Below the pieces are notes generated by a model, which was given only the letters and a program-made list of their open reading frames with translations, did no database searches and was not told the DNA's origin. The translations under genes and the position numbers were made by a program. DNA of 48,001 nucleotides, from NCBI GenBank assembly GCA_016934735.1, contig JAFGSG010000133.1, forward strand, positions 1 to 48,001, read 5' to 3'. Shown here in pieces: positions 1-8,550 of this stretch. This DNA comes from Spirochaetota bacterium. GTDB taxonomy: Bacteria; Spirochaetota; UBA4802; JAFGDQ01. Each line of letters begins with the position of its first letter. The stretch's first letter is position 1.

Positions 1-264
1 CTTATCATTGCTCGTTTATATACAATAATATATACTACAATAATAATATTTTAAATGCTTATTATTCTGCCGTAGGCTTCATCTAACATATATATTAGCT
101 TGCATATTCCTATCTGTAATTATTCCTGTATGTAGGAATGAAATGTCTGAATATAGGAATAAATTTAAAAAATGGATATATATAGGCAGTAAGGATGTCT
201 ATATATAGGTATTTTATTTTAATACAAAAGAGTATTTTATAAATATCTTACTAATAAAAAACTA
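1..264. other. AT-rich flank of the integrase module, no gene seen
   Basis: No credible coding region. A short palindrome (ATTCCT at 122-127 with AGGAAT at 134-139) and other TAGGAATA-like words occur. The segment around 220-245 (TAATACAAAAGAGTATTTTA) resembles 1640-1663 on the far side of the recombinase module and could be one of a pair of flanking direct repeats. Both segments are AT-rich, so chance similarity is possible. Confidence 0.4.
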
Positions 265-615
265 TTATAGTTCTAAATTATCAAGCATATTTTTTTCAAG
301 ACCGAGTTCCATAACTTTGCCGTATGGAAGGAGCCAGATCTTTTTCGAAATATTCCATTTCCCTCCTGCGGCTATAATAAGTTTTCTTAGGTAAATGTTA
401 TTGAATTGAATTTTTATACTGACAAGCTTATTGTACGGAATTCTTCTGCTTCTCACGGTTATAGGTTTTTTATCCAGGATAATCTCTGCTGTTTTTATGC
501 GGCAGTTTCTGGAGGTGTCTATTTTATACCTTATGCAGATAAGGTTTTCCCCGTATTTCTCCATCCATTTCTTTGTGCCGGGCTGTCCGGGCTTCACTAT
601 CTTCTGAGTTTTCAT
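265..615 (-). CDS. Small conserved companion ORF of a tyrosine recombinase (unknown function)
   Basis: A 116-residue basic protein with no signal peptide or membrane segment. The N-terminus (KPGQPGTKKWMEKYGENL, then a basic stretch) is of a type I recall beside integron-like or other tyrosine recombinases in anaerobic bacteria; this is memory, not a search result. A second half with many Ile/Lys residues ends in a WLLPYGK segment. It lies 22 bp downstream of the recombinase gene in the same direction, so the two are probably co-transcribed. The basic charge suggests DNA binding or an accessory role in recombination, but no catalytic motif can be named. Confidence 0.6.
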   Translation of the reverse strand: MKTQKIVKPGQPGTKKWMEKYGENLICIRYKIDTSRNCRIKTAEIILDKKPITVRSRRIPYNKLVSIKIQFNNIYLRKLIIAAGGKWNISKKIWLLPYGKVMELGLEKNMLDNLEL

Positions 616-637
616 AATAATTTTTGATGATAATATT

Positions 638-1621
638 TCATAATTTATCAGCCGGGCTTTTAATGCCGAGTCCGCCTTTTTTCATTACGTGAGTGTAAAT
701 CATGGTAGTGTTCAGATTCTCATGGCCGAGAAGTTCCTGTACTGTCCGGACATCATATCCGTCCTCCAGCAGATGAGTGGCAAAGGAATGCCGCAGAGTG
801 TGGCAGCTTGCCTGTTTGCTTATCCCTGCTTTCTGCATTGCGACTTTGACCGCTCTTTGCAGAACCGATTCGTCAAGGTGATGTCTGCGTGTGATGCCGC
901 TGCGCGGATCAACAGATAATACAGAAGAAGGGAAAACATATTGCCACGCCCATTCCCTGCTGGCATTTGGATATTTTTTTTCAAGGGCGAAAGGCAGATG
1001 TACTTTTCCCAATCCTGCCGCAATATCTTTGCTGTGCAGAATTTTCACTTTTTCAAGGTGGTCTTTAATGGGAGAAATGATCGTCTCTGGGAGTGCTGTA
1101 ACACGGTCTTTTTGTCCTTTACCGTCTCTGACAATAATCTGGTTATAATCAAAATCAATATCTTTAACGCGCAGGCGAAGGCACTCCAGCAGGCGGAGTC
1201 CGCTACCGTACAGCAGATTTGCCATTATCCGGTGTATTCCGGATAATTCAGATAAAAGTCTTTTTATTTCTTCTCTGGAAAGTACAATAGGTATTTTTTT
1301 CGGTTTCTTTGACCATATGAGGCCGTCAAGATTTCCGATCTCTTTTTTTAAAATTTGTTTATATAAAAAAATGACCGCGCATAGCGCCTGGTTTTGCGTG
1401 GAAGCAGACACATTTTCTTTCAAAGCGAGATATGTAACGAATTCGTTGATCTCCTTTTCAGCCATTTTTTCAGGATCATGCATGTTATGGAAATAAATAA
1501 AACGTCTTATCCACTCAATATAGGATTTCTCAGTCCTTATGCTGTAATGCTTTCCGCGTATTGCGGCCCTGACCCGTTCAATAAGAAGGGTGCTGTTTTT
1601 ATAAGTCTGTGCTGTATCCAT
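638..1621 (-). CDS. intI: Integron-type tyrosine recombinase (IntI-like)
   Basis: A 327-residue tyrosine recombinase. The N-terminal SAM-like core-binding domain covers about residues 10-95 and the catalytic domain about 112-320. The full catalytic set is visible: R143 (in GLRLLE), K171, H274 and R277 ([12 protein letters not shown]), H300 (LLGH) and nucleophile Y309 (TMIYTHV). Residues 205-235, containing [20 protein letters not shown], match the extra helix that distinguishes IntI from XerC/XerD. IntI normally recombines single-stranded attC hairpins with attI. Here it reads leftward, so attI and cassettes would be expected right of 1621, yet no array of attC sites with RYYYAAC/GTTRRRY boxes follows. 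It may be a lone integrase, a decayed integron, or one acting on other folded sites. No frameshift or missing residue was seen. Confidence 0.93.
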   Translation of the reverse strand: MDTAQTYKNSTLLIERVRAAIRGKHYSIRTEKSYIEWIRRFIYFHNMHDPEKMAEKEINEFVTYLALKENVSASTQNQALCAVIFLYKQILKKEIGNLDGLIWSKKPKKIPIVLSREEIKRLLSELSGIHRIMANLLYGSGLRLLECLRLRVKDIDFDYNQIIVRDGKGQKDRVTALPETIISPIKDHLEKVKILHSKDIAAGLGKVHLPFALEKKYPNASREWAWQYVFPSSVLSVDPRSGITRRHHLDESVLQRAVKVAMQKAGISKQASCHTLRHSFATHLLEDGYDVRTVQELLGHENLNTTMIYTHVMKKGGLGIKSPADKL

Positions 1622-1665
1622 TTTGTATTTTTATTATAATAATACAAAAAAATATTATATGATAG
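1621..1665. promoter_or_regulatory. Inverted repeat at the intI start (possible operator, promoter or attI region)
   Basis: TTTTGTATT (1621-1629) is repeated inverted as AATACAAAA (1641-1649), overlapping the intI start codon. Read leftward, the interval contains TATAAT-like hexamers suitable for an intI promoter. The sequence from 1640 resembles 220-245 on the other side of the module. Function is inferred only from position. Confidence 0.3.
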
Positions 1666-1784
1666 GTATAAATTATAAGACAGTAAAAATTAATCAACCA
1701 AATATTTGTAAAAAATTTATAAAATTCGCAAATATAATTTTAACAATAATAATTTTATTTATCCTATTCTTCCATCCTGCTTTT

Positions 1785-1960
1785 AGAGCTTATTTCAGTA
1801 GATAGCTCATCCATGATCTGACTGGATAATATCTATGGAGCCGGTGACATGGATGTAGCCAAAACCGCGTAAAACAGGATGTTTTTTACGCGGTTTCGAA
1901 ATATATATTATCCAGTCAGATCATTAGCAGAATTATTTGGCATCTACTGAAATAAGCTCT
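1785..1960. repeat. Large nested palindrome A (core type 1)
   Basis: Outer arms 1785-1803 and 1942-1960 are a perfect 19-bp inverted repeat. Inner arms 1815-1832 and 1905-1922 are a perfect 18-bp repeat. A third stem (1862-1874 with 1884-1896) lies in the centre. The central part contains GACATGGATGTAGCC and an ACCGC...GGATG...GCGG hairpin that is also found, slightly altered, in palindrome C at 4294-4351, although the arms are unrelated. It is far too long and branched for a simple terminator. No attC consensus boxes were found. It is probably a non-autonomous mobile or folded DNA element. Confidence 0.75.
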
Positions 1961-2043
1961 TAGAAGTCAATTAAAATGATTACATTAAATATTTTATAAA
2001 TAGTTTCTGTTTTTTTAATCCTGCTGAATAATACTTGACTTCT
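1961..2043. repeat. Possible degenerate palindromic element with short ends
   Basis: AGAAGTCAA at 1962-1970 is mirrored by TTGACTTCT at 2035-2043. The left end TAGAAGTCA...AAAAT resembles the outer arm of palindrome E (41045-41064). TCCTGCTGAA near 2018 resembles the start of the D/E core. It directly abuts palindrome A. The match is weak and could be partly chance. Confidence 0.3.
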
Positions 2044-2102
2044 TTTTTATATCCTAAAAATCTCACATACTTAGCAACAAAAATTTTCAATAAAACATTG
2101 TC

Positions 2103-4247
2103 ATGAATTTCGAAAGAATTAAAAAAATACTGAATAAGCCGGCTTCTGCTCTCGGCGGGGTAATTCTGTTTATCCTGCTGTTTGTTTACGGACTTGTGAA
2201 AAATCTGTCCATGGAATACATGGGCAACACAAGCAGACAGGCGGAACAATATATTTTAGATAATTTTTTAGGCTATATACTGCTTTACCTTCTTAAAATA
2301 TTCGCAGCATATATAATAATCGGGATAATAACAGGACTGGCTGCGCTTTTTATAACAGAATCATTTCTTAAACTCATAAAAAAGAGCATAAATTTCAGAA
2401 AAAGACTTATCATCAATTTTTTTGCAAGCGGTATAATCTTTATTATTTTTTTCTTTAAGGATATAACCCTGTATCCCCAGGTCTATATTAATAATTTTTA
2501 TGTAAGAAATCCTTTTAATGGATTCATTGTAGATTTATTAAGCGATAACACGACTCCTTTTTATTTTACGGTAATGCAGATATGTTTACTTGCTATCATC
2601 GCATTTTTCATTATAGTATATTTGAAAAGAATATCCGGCAGAGTCAAAATATTTATAACAAACCGCAAAGTTATTTATTGCTTGTCTGCCCTGGTGCTTA
2701 TAATAATTGCTTATAGCTTTATTGACTTTCAAAATACAGATAAATTAAATATTGGAAAACCAAATATACTTATTCTTGCTTCGGACGCTTTAAGGCCGGA
2801 TCATTTCAGCGGATACGGCTATTTCAGGAAAACCACTCCGAACATTGACCGTCTTATCGGAGAAGGCGTATCATTCAAAAATACATTTATTGAAGTCCCC
2901 AGGACCTTCCCTTCATGGGTCTCATTACTTACCGGACAGTTCGCATCAACTCACGGCATACGGCACATGTTCCCTGCATCAAGGGACCTTAACAGAAATT
3001 TTAAAACCATTGTAAAGGAATTGAACGGGCACGGGTACAGCACTGCCGTTATAGGCGATTATGCGGCAGACATATTTTCCAGGATCGATTTGGGATTCGG
3101 CAAAGTTGATGCGCCTTATTTTAATTTTAATATGCTGCTGGAACAGGTGATACTGGATGCTCATTTCGGGCTGCTGCCTTTTATTACAGGAAAAGCCGGG
3201 CTTGTAATTTTCCCGGTTCTTAAGGATTCAGCTTATTTCTGCCCGCCGGAACTGATTAAAGACAAAGTCATAGATGCTGTTAAGAAATCGAAGAAGCCTT
3301 TTTTTATTACAACTTTTTTCTCGTCAACGCATTTCCCTTATTCGTCTCCATATCCTTATTACAGGCTTTATTCAAAAAAAGGCTACAACGGGCCTTATAA
3401 ATATTTTAAACAGCGTATAATATCCCTTGAAGAAACAGGAGAGTCCGCTGTTTCCCCCGAAGATATTGAGCAGATAAATGCTCTTTACGACGGGGGACTT
3501 AAAGCTTTCGATGATGCTGCGGGCGAAGTGCTGGATTATCTTTCTGAAAGCGGAATTATGGAAAACACAATAATTGTTTTGCTTTCCGATCATGGCGAGA
3601 ATCTCTATGAGGCCTCTCTGGGCATGGGGCACGGTGAGCACTTCAGAGGCCGGAATGCAGTAAGAATTCCATTCATTATCAGGCATCCGGGCCTGAACGC
3701 GGCAAAGAACACGATAACTGAAACAGTGAGGGCTGTCGATGCAGCACCGACGATCCTGGATATGCTGAATTATCCTGTACCGGATTTTATGGAAGGCGTT
3801 TCCCTTCTGCCGTTAATAAAAGGTAAAAAAAATAAATTGAACAATCTTCATGCATTCGGGGAAACAGGAATATGGTTTGATAATTCGGATGATAGTCTTT
3901 TTTTTCAGAAACTGCGCATCATGTATCCTGACATTACTCTTTTAAGCGAAGTGGATATGCATTTCGATAAGCAGATCGTTTTAAAGGATGATTACCGAGA
4001 TATTATTAATCTTGCCAAGCACAGATACGTGTTTGACGGCAGATATAAATTGATTTATATGCCCTTAAGGGATAAGGTCATATATGAACTTTACGATACA
4101 TTGCGCGATCCTGAGGAGAAAAAGAATATTGCCGCATCCGATAAAAAAAATTTTTCGAGACTCAGGAAGACATTATTGGACTGGATCGGCCGGAACGGCG
4201 ATGTAATAATAAAAAAAGACTATGTGTTTCCGGTGTTGAGATATTAA
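2103..4247 (+). CDS. Membrane-anchored sulfatase/phosphotransferase-fold enzyme (Thr nucleophile type)
   Basis: A 714-residue protein. About five hydrophobic segments lie within residues 17-206, followed by an extracytoplasmic alkaline-phosphatase-superfamily (sulfatase, PF00884) domain from about residue 218. The metal-site strand NILILASDALRPDH gives D228, the nucleophile region RTFPSWVSLLTG puts Thr268 where FGly sulfatases have Cys/Ser, and the second metal motif is SDHGEN. The membrane anchor and Thr resemble LtaS and phosphoethanolamine-transferase-like enzymes, so transfer or cleavage of a phospho-group on envelope glycans or lipids is more likely than sulfate-ester hydrolysis. The substrate is unknown. 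The start is the first ATG of the frame; no good Shine-Dalgarno is visible. A second enzyme of the same superfamily follows after palindrome C. Confidence 0.85.
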   Translation: MNFERIKKILNKPASALGGVILFILLFVYGLVKNLSMEYMGNTSRQAEQYILDNFLGYILLYLLKIFAAYIIIGIITGLAALFITESFLKLIKKSINFRKRLIINFFASGIIFIIFFFKDITLYPQVYINNFYVRNPFNGFIVDLLSDNTTPFYFTVMQICLLAIIAFFIIVYLKRISGRVKIFITNRKVIYCLSALVLIIIAYSFIDFQNTDKLNIGKPNILILASDALRPDHFSGYGYFRKTTPNIDRLIGEGVSFKNTFIEVPRTFPSWVSLLTGQFASTHGIRHMFPASRDLNRNFKTIVKELNGHGYSTAVIGDYAADIFSRIDLGFGKVDAPYFNFNMLLEQVILDAHFGLLPFITGKAGLVIFPVLKDSAYFCPPELIKDKVIDAVKKSKKPFFITTFFSSTHFPYSSPYPYYRLYSKKGYNGPYKYFKQRIISLEETGESAVSPEDIEQINALYDGGLKAFDDAAGEVLDYLSESGIMENTIIVLLSDHGENLYEASLGMGHGEHFRGRNAVRIPFIIRHPGLNAAKNTITETVRAVDAAPTILDMLNYPVPDFMEGVSLLPLIKGKKNKLNNLHAFGETGIWFDNSDDSLFFQKLRIMYPDITLLSEVDMHFDKQIVLKDDYRDIINLAKHRYVFDGRYKLIYMPLRDKVIYELYDTLRDPEEKKNIAASDKKNFSRLRKTLLDWIGRNGDVIIKKDYVFPVLRY

Positions 4248-4262
4248 GACTATATTATTAAA

Positions 4263-4382
4263 CCGGTAAGACGATCGGATTTAAATCAATTTTAAGGCAA
4301 CATGGATGTTGCCGACCGCCGAAGAGCCCACGGATGGGGTATTTGAGGCGGAAAATTGATTTAAATCCGATCGTTTTACCGG
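4263..4382. repeat. Large palindrome C (core type 1)
   Basis: Arms 4263-4293 and 4352-4382 form a 31-bp inverted repeat with one mismatch. Inside are a perfect small hairpin (GGCAACAT/ATGTTGCC, 4297-4314) and a CCGCC...GGCGG hairpin. The internal segment AACATGGATGTTGCC plus ACCGCC...GGATGG...GCGG is related to the centre of palindrome A, while the arms are unrelated to those of A. It lies 15 bp after the upstream stop codon. Confidence 0.75.
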
Positions 4383-4403
4383 AAATGTTAAAAGATTATT
4401 ACT

Positions 4404-4448
4404 AAAAGTCACTTAAGATGAATAATTTAATTTGTGAGATGACTTGTA
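4404..4448. repeat. Short inverted pair resembling ends of palindrome E
   Basis: AAAAGTCACTTAA on the left is imperfectly mirrored by TGAGATGACTTGT at 4434-4446. The right end matches 11-12 of 13 positions of the right outer arm of palindrome E (TGAGATGACTTCT, 41198-41210). No central core is present. It may be a solo remnant, or the leader of the following gene. Confidence 0.3.
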
Positions 4449-4455
4449 AAAAAAT

Positions 4456-7128
4456 ATGCTGACAATAAACATAATTAAAAATCAAATAAATAAGTTACGC
4501 TTTCTATACAGGCCGGTAAAATATATTTTTATCGCGGCACTGTCTGTTTTTATCCTGCTCCTCGGCTTTCTTATCTTCTGGTATAATCACTGTTTGTTCC
4601 CGTATGATCAGGATTTTCTGCAGCAGATATATGATTCTGCAGAGTATAAAGGCAATGATCTTGAAAAAGTTGAATTCGATCTTATAAGAGATATCGGGAA
4701 GGTCAGGTTTAATAAACAATTAACCAAAAAGGATCATGAATTTTTAACTTCGTCCGGTTTGAGAACAAATGATTTCTACATAGACGAAAATCCTTATGGC
4801 CGGAATCATCCGCATAATTTGAAATATTCAACAGGTAAAATATTTTATTATACATATCAGAAGAATGCGCTTGTGTTAAAAAGTGATTCAAGCCTTTCTA
4901 TTCGAATCGGGAAGAGCAGTTCGAATGCGCGTTTTGTTGAATTTGACGCTGTATTCCCGGGTTTCGGTGAAACTCACGAGGGAACCGTCAATGTGTACTT
5001 TACTTCGCACAACCGGAGAACACTGCTGAGTAAAAGAATTCAGCGCGAAAACAAGCCCGACATCCGGCCTTTCAGATATTCAAATATACTTTCCTCAATA
5101 TCATTTTATTTAAAACATCCGGGCAGAAGCGTGCTTACGGATAAAGCAGGCTGGGAAAAGATGCGCGTTGATCTGCCTTCCGGGCATGGCGTGCTCGAGA
5201 TTGAGTTTAAATCCGACGGCATACAAAGCGAAAATAATTATTTGTTTCTCGGTTCCCCTGCTGTTTATTCTGTTCATACAGATAAAAGAAATGATCATGT
5301 TAATATAGTTTACCTGATCTTTGACACGTTTGCGAAAAATCATATTGATCTTTATGAATATTACGATATTTTCAGCAAAATGACGCCTTATGAAGCATAC
5401 AAAAAACTCGGCAGTCGTAAAATTATTACTCCTGCGATTGATAAATACACTGACAAAATATGCCTTTTTGAACATATGTTTACCGCAGGCCAGGTTACAA
5501 GGCCTGCGATTGTTCCGTTATGGACTTCCCAGACCTATACAAAAAGCCGCCTGCCGGTATTCAGGAATATTGTGACTGATGAAAACAGGGAAGAATTTAA
5601 CAAGCTTGGTTTTGCTTCACTGGGTGATGAGCTTTCAAAGCATGGATACTTTTCAAAGCAGATAAGCTGCAATGCCCAGGGCCACGGCGTTTCCGGCGTA
5701 GGTGTTGATCTCGGCTTTGATGAGAATTACGACTATACAATGGAAACAACCCAAAAGCCCGAAAATTTCCGCCGCATTATGGAATTTCTGAAGGAGAATC
5801 AGAACAGGAAATTTTTCCTGTATTCACATATCAATGTCCCGCATAGCCCAAAATGGATCCCCATGAGATATTTTTTATCGGCTCTGCCGGATTCGCGTTT
5901 CAATATCAGATCTGCCACGATGCTTGGGAATATCCGGTATTTGAACGATTCCCTTGCCAGGATTATGGGGACTATTGAGAAGCTCAGGCTTTTAGAAAAT
6001 ACAGTGGTTATAATTACAGCAGACCACAGCGGCGGACGCCCTGCTTTTTTCAGAGGAGAAGTTACGGATAAAGATATAAAGAATTCGATGAGAGAGCCGC
6101 AGTCTGTGGCAGCATTTCACAGCAGGGCGATCTACAGCAGGGAGGGCAGACAGCACCTTTTTAACTCGTACATGAACATTCCATGGCTGTTGGTCAAACC
6201 GGATAATCTGGACTTCCAGCCGGGTAAAATTGATTCGTTTATCAGCAGTCTCGACATCAGTCCTACGCTTTTGGATATTGCTTTAAATAAAGAAAATCAG
6301 GGATTTTCAGGCAAAAGCTTTAAAAATCTGCTTCAGAATAATAGCCAGAGGAACAAAACATTTTCCGGATTTATACCGCTTGTGGGAAGATTTCAGCGTG
6401 GATTTATTATCGACGGGAAATATAAATACTGGATAAATCTACAGGGCTTATACAAATACAGGACAGAGAACAAGAAGAAGTATATAATGCAGCAGGAATA
6501 TCTTTATGATCTGGAGAACGATCCATACGAACTAAACAATCTCGTGCATGATTCATTGAATAATGGCCTGCTCAATAAAATGCGCAGGATATATCTTGAA
6601 CGATACATTGATTATCCGGATAAAAATTTTATTCAGATATCGCCGTCTGTAAAAGACAGGATAAGAAATTACTCAATAACAGCATCATGTCCAAATGGTA
6701 GGATAATATATCCTAAAATTTACGGCGATGAGATAATATACAGATTTAAATCGGACAATGAAATTATTTTTACCTGCGCAGTAAAAGACAAAGCTGTCTT
6801 TTTCAGCTTTGAAACAGATCCGGCAGATTCACCGTTAAAAATCGGCATTTATAGGAACGGAGTGCTGATGGATCCAGCGAATATTTTTACATCAGTCGAA
6901 TTTATTAATGTTTTCGGCAATCCTATTCAGTTAAACGATAGGAACGATTTTTATTTTGCTCGCGAGCCGGGTAAAACCGGGCTTGAAATAAAGGAAATGC
7001 CTATAGAGTCGGTTTACTATTCCAGAATCCCGCTTAATTACTGGATGGAGATGAACCTGAGCGATAAGGATATTATACTCAGCCCGGGCATAAAGGAAGT
7101 GCTTAGGGGATGGGGCTATATACAGTAA
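4456..7128 (+). CDS. Large membrane-anchored sulfatase-fold enzyme
   Basis: An 890-residue protein with one N-terminal membrane anchor (about residues 24-44), a poorly recognised region to about 275 and an alkaline-phosphatase-superfamily domain from about 280 to 720. Seen in it: NIVYLIFDTF with metal ligand D290, nucleophile region GQVTRPAIVPLWTSQ with Thr348 at the FGly position, SHINVPHSPKW, and IITADHSGGRP for the second metal site. A C-terminal beta-rich tail of about 170 residues has no motif I can name. Like its neighbour it lacks Cys/Ser-x-Pro-x-Arg, so it is probably not a classical sulfatase; an envelope polysaccharide or lipid phospho-group is a plausible target. It follows the 2103 gene in the same direction but is separated from it by palindrome C, so co-transcription is uncertain. 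Confidence 0.8.
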   Translation: MLTINIIKNQINKLRFLYRPVKYIFIAALSVFILLLGFLIFWYNHCLFPYDQDFLQQIYDSAEYKGNDLEKVEFDLIRDIGKVRFNKQLTKKDHEFLTSSGLRTNDFYIDENPYGRNHPHNLKYSTGKIFYYTYQKNALVLKSDSSLSIRIGKSSSNARFVEFDAVFPGFGETHEGTVNVYFTSHNRRTLLSKRIQRENKPDIRPFRYSNILSSISFYLKHPGRSVLTDKAGWEKMRVDLPSGHGVLEIEFKSDGIQSENNYLFLGSPAVYSVHTDKRNDHVNIVYLIFDTFAKNHIDLYEYYDIFSKMTPYEAYKKLGSRKIITPAIDKYTDKICLFEHMFTAGQVTRPAIVPLWTSQTYTKSRLPVFRNIVTDENREEFNKLGFASLGDELSKHGYFSKQISCNAQGHGVSGVGVDLGFDENYDYTMETTQKPENFRRIMEFLKENQNRKFFLYSHINVPHSPKWIPMRYFLSALPDSRFNIRSATMLGNIRYLNDSLARIMGTIEKLRLLENTVVIITADHSGGRPAFFRGEVTDKDIKNSMREPQSVAAFHSRAIYSREGRQHLFNSYMNIPWLLVKPDNLDFQPGKIDSFISSLDISPTLLDIALNKENQGFSGKSFKNLLQNNSQRNKTFSGFIPLVGRFQRGFIIDGKYKYWINLQGLYKYRTENKKKYIMQQEYLYDLENDPYELNNLVHDSLNNGLLNKMRRIYLERYIDYPDKNFIQISPSVKDRIRNYSITASCPNGRIIYPKIYGDEIIYRFKSDNEIIFTCAVKDKAVFFSFETDPADSPLKIGIYRNGVLMDPANIFTSVEFINVFGNPIQLNDRNDFYFAREPGKTGLEIKEMPIESVYYSRIPLNYWMEMNLSDKDIILSPGIKEVLRGWGYIQ

Positions 7129-7214
7129 CAAGGCACGATTTATGCTTGATTAATTTACAGCTCATATGATAAAAAGTATAATCCGCTTATATATAAAATT
7201 GAGAACAATTATAT

Positions 7215-7243
7215 TTTAGAATAGTTTTTAAATATGATATAAT
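7215..7243 (+). promoter_or_regulatory. Extended -10 promoter of the MBL-fold gene
   Basis: TGATATAAT at 7235-7243 is a perfect extended -10 box (TGnTATAAT). The -35 at 7215-7220 (TTTAGA) is weak. The start codon at 7258 is only about 8-10 bp past the expected transcription start, with a GGGA at 7247-7250. Confidence 0.5.
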
Positions 7244-7257
7244 TACGGGAAAAATAC

Positions 7258-8214
7258 ATGAAGATAAAATTTTGGGGTGTAAGGGGATCTATTCCGACTC
7301 CGCTTTCGGGCGAAACGATCAGAAAAAAAATAAAGAAAGCGCTTACTCTCGCGTCTCCTGCCGATATCTGCTCCGAGGAGTCAATAGATAGATTTATCGA
7401 TACGCTCCCATACTCGGTGAAAGGCACGTACGGGGGGAATACCACGACTTTTGAGGTAATGACCGACAGCGGCGAACTCTTTATAATCGACTGCGGTACA
7501 GGACTGAAAGGCCTGGGCATGGAACTGGTCAAAGGCGACTTCGGCAAAGGCAACGGGTATGCCAATATTCTGTTAACGCATACGCATTGGGACCATATAC
7601 AGGGTATTCCGTTCTTTCTGCCGTTTTTTATTAAAGGCAATAAATTCAATATATATTCTCCATACGAGGACTGCAGGGAAAGAATCGAATATCAGCAGGT
7701 TTTTACTCATTTTCCTGTTAATCTGGATTATATGCTAGCCACCAAAGAGTTTATCACTCTTGAAAAGGAATCGGATTTTTATTTAAACAATATCAGGATA
7801 GTAAATAAAAGGATGCGCCATCCCGGTGGAGCTTTCGGATACAGAATAGAGGAAAACGGGAAAAGTTTTATTTATACGAGCGACTGTGAATTCAATATTG
7901 ACGAAATGTTCGATATTGACACATACAAGGATTTTTTCTATAATGCGGATGTAGTAGTTTTCGACACCCAGTACACATTTGACGAGTTCATCAATAAAAT
8001 CGACTGGGGGCATTCTCCTGCCACTATTGCCATTGATATTGCCTCAAAATTCAATGTAAAAAAACTGCTTCTTTTCCACCACGATCCGGATTACAGCGAT
8101 GAAAAATTAGACGATGTTCTTTCTAATGCCAAAGCGTATATGGGTATTAATCAAAAAAAGATCGGATCACTGCAGCTCGAGATTGCCCGCGAAGGTATGG
8201 TAATAGATTTATAA
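7258..8214 (+). CDS. MBL-fold metallo-hydrolase (cytosolic)
   Basis: A 318-residue metallo-beta-lactamase-fold protein without signal peptide. It begins MKIKFWGVRGSIPTPL, a hallmark of a subgroup common in spirochaetes and Bacteroidota. The metal motif THTHWDHIQG is at about residues 106-115. Further ligands are likely His in RMRHPGG, Asp in YTSDCE and His in LLFHHDP. Family members are phosphodiesterase- or ribonuclease-like hydrolases; in several bacteria the domain is linked to cyclic-nucleotide or nucleic-acid turnover, but no substrate can be assigned here. It is preceded by its own extended -10 promoter and followed by palindrome F, so it is probably monocistronic. Confidence 0.85.
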   Translation: MKIKFWGVRGSIPTPLSGETIRKKIKKALTLASPADICSEESIDRFIDTLPYSVKGTYGGNTTTFEVMTDSGELFIIDCGTGLKGLGMELVKGDFGKGNGYANILLTHTHWDHIQGIPFFLPFFIKGNKFNIYSPYEDCRERIEYQQVFTHFPVNLDYMLATKEFITLEKESDFYLNNIRIVNKRMRHPGGAFGYRIEENGKSFIYTSDCEFNIDEMFDIDTYKDFFYNADVVVFDTQYTFDEFINKIDWGHSPATIAIDIASKFNVKKLLLFHHDPDYSDEKLDDVLSNAKAYMGINQKKIGSLQLEIAREGMVIDL

Positions 8215-8228
8215 GCTTATAATTATTA

Positions 8229-8380
8229 AGGGGCTGTCCCAAAAAAGCTCGCCGAGTAAATTTCGTGAATGTTAACTTGTCTAAAACGCTCATTTCGATA
8301 CAATTTTGCCGCTTTCAGCGCCAAAATCACTCAATGAGCGCAGCGAAATTTGTATCGAGGCGACTTTTGAGACAGCCTCC
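8229..8380. repeat. Palindromic element F with GGCTGTCYCAAAA ends
   Basis: The left end GGGGCTGTCCCAAAA (8230-8244) is mirrored by TTTTGAGACAGCCTCC (8365-8380). The imperfect arms continue inward for about 35 bp (TCGCCGAG...AAATTTCG against its complement near 8342-8362). The centre holds GCTTTCAGCGCCAAAATCAC. The TCYCAAAA end is also seen in the outer arms of palindromes D and E. A short open frame at 8306-8524 overlaps the element and is not considered a gene. Confidence 0.6.
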
Positions 8381-8550
8381 ATATGTAAAAACTCATTTAT
8401 CTTCTTAAAGTTCACCTTCCTGGTTTATTTCAACACTTTGAAAAATAATACCCCGCTTACGCCGAAGGCGGAAGCTGTCTTTATATATTTTTTTACCGAT
8501 TTTCAATTGGGTATGTCCTGCTGAATAGTCTTTCTGGTAAAAAATATTCA

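Noticed and set aside
1623-1805. Open frame of 60 codons after the intI start
   Set aside because: Low-complexity Asn/Lys/Ile sequence from AT-rich DNA, and it runs into palindrome A.
1785-1960. Palindrome A as a canonical integron attC site
   Set aside because: It is about the right kind of structure, but no RYYYAAC/GTTRRRY boxes are present at the stem base, and no cassette series follows.
2103-4247. Classical FGly-dependent sulfatase
   Set aside because: The Cys/Ser-x-Pro-x-Arg motif is absent; the position holds Thr-Phe-Pro-Ser-Trp.
8306-8524. Open frame of 72 codons
   Set aside because: It overlaps palindrome F, lacks a ribosome site and shows no protein-like pattern.
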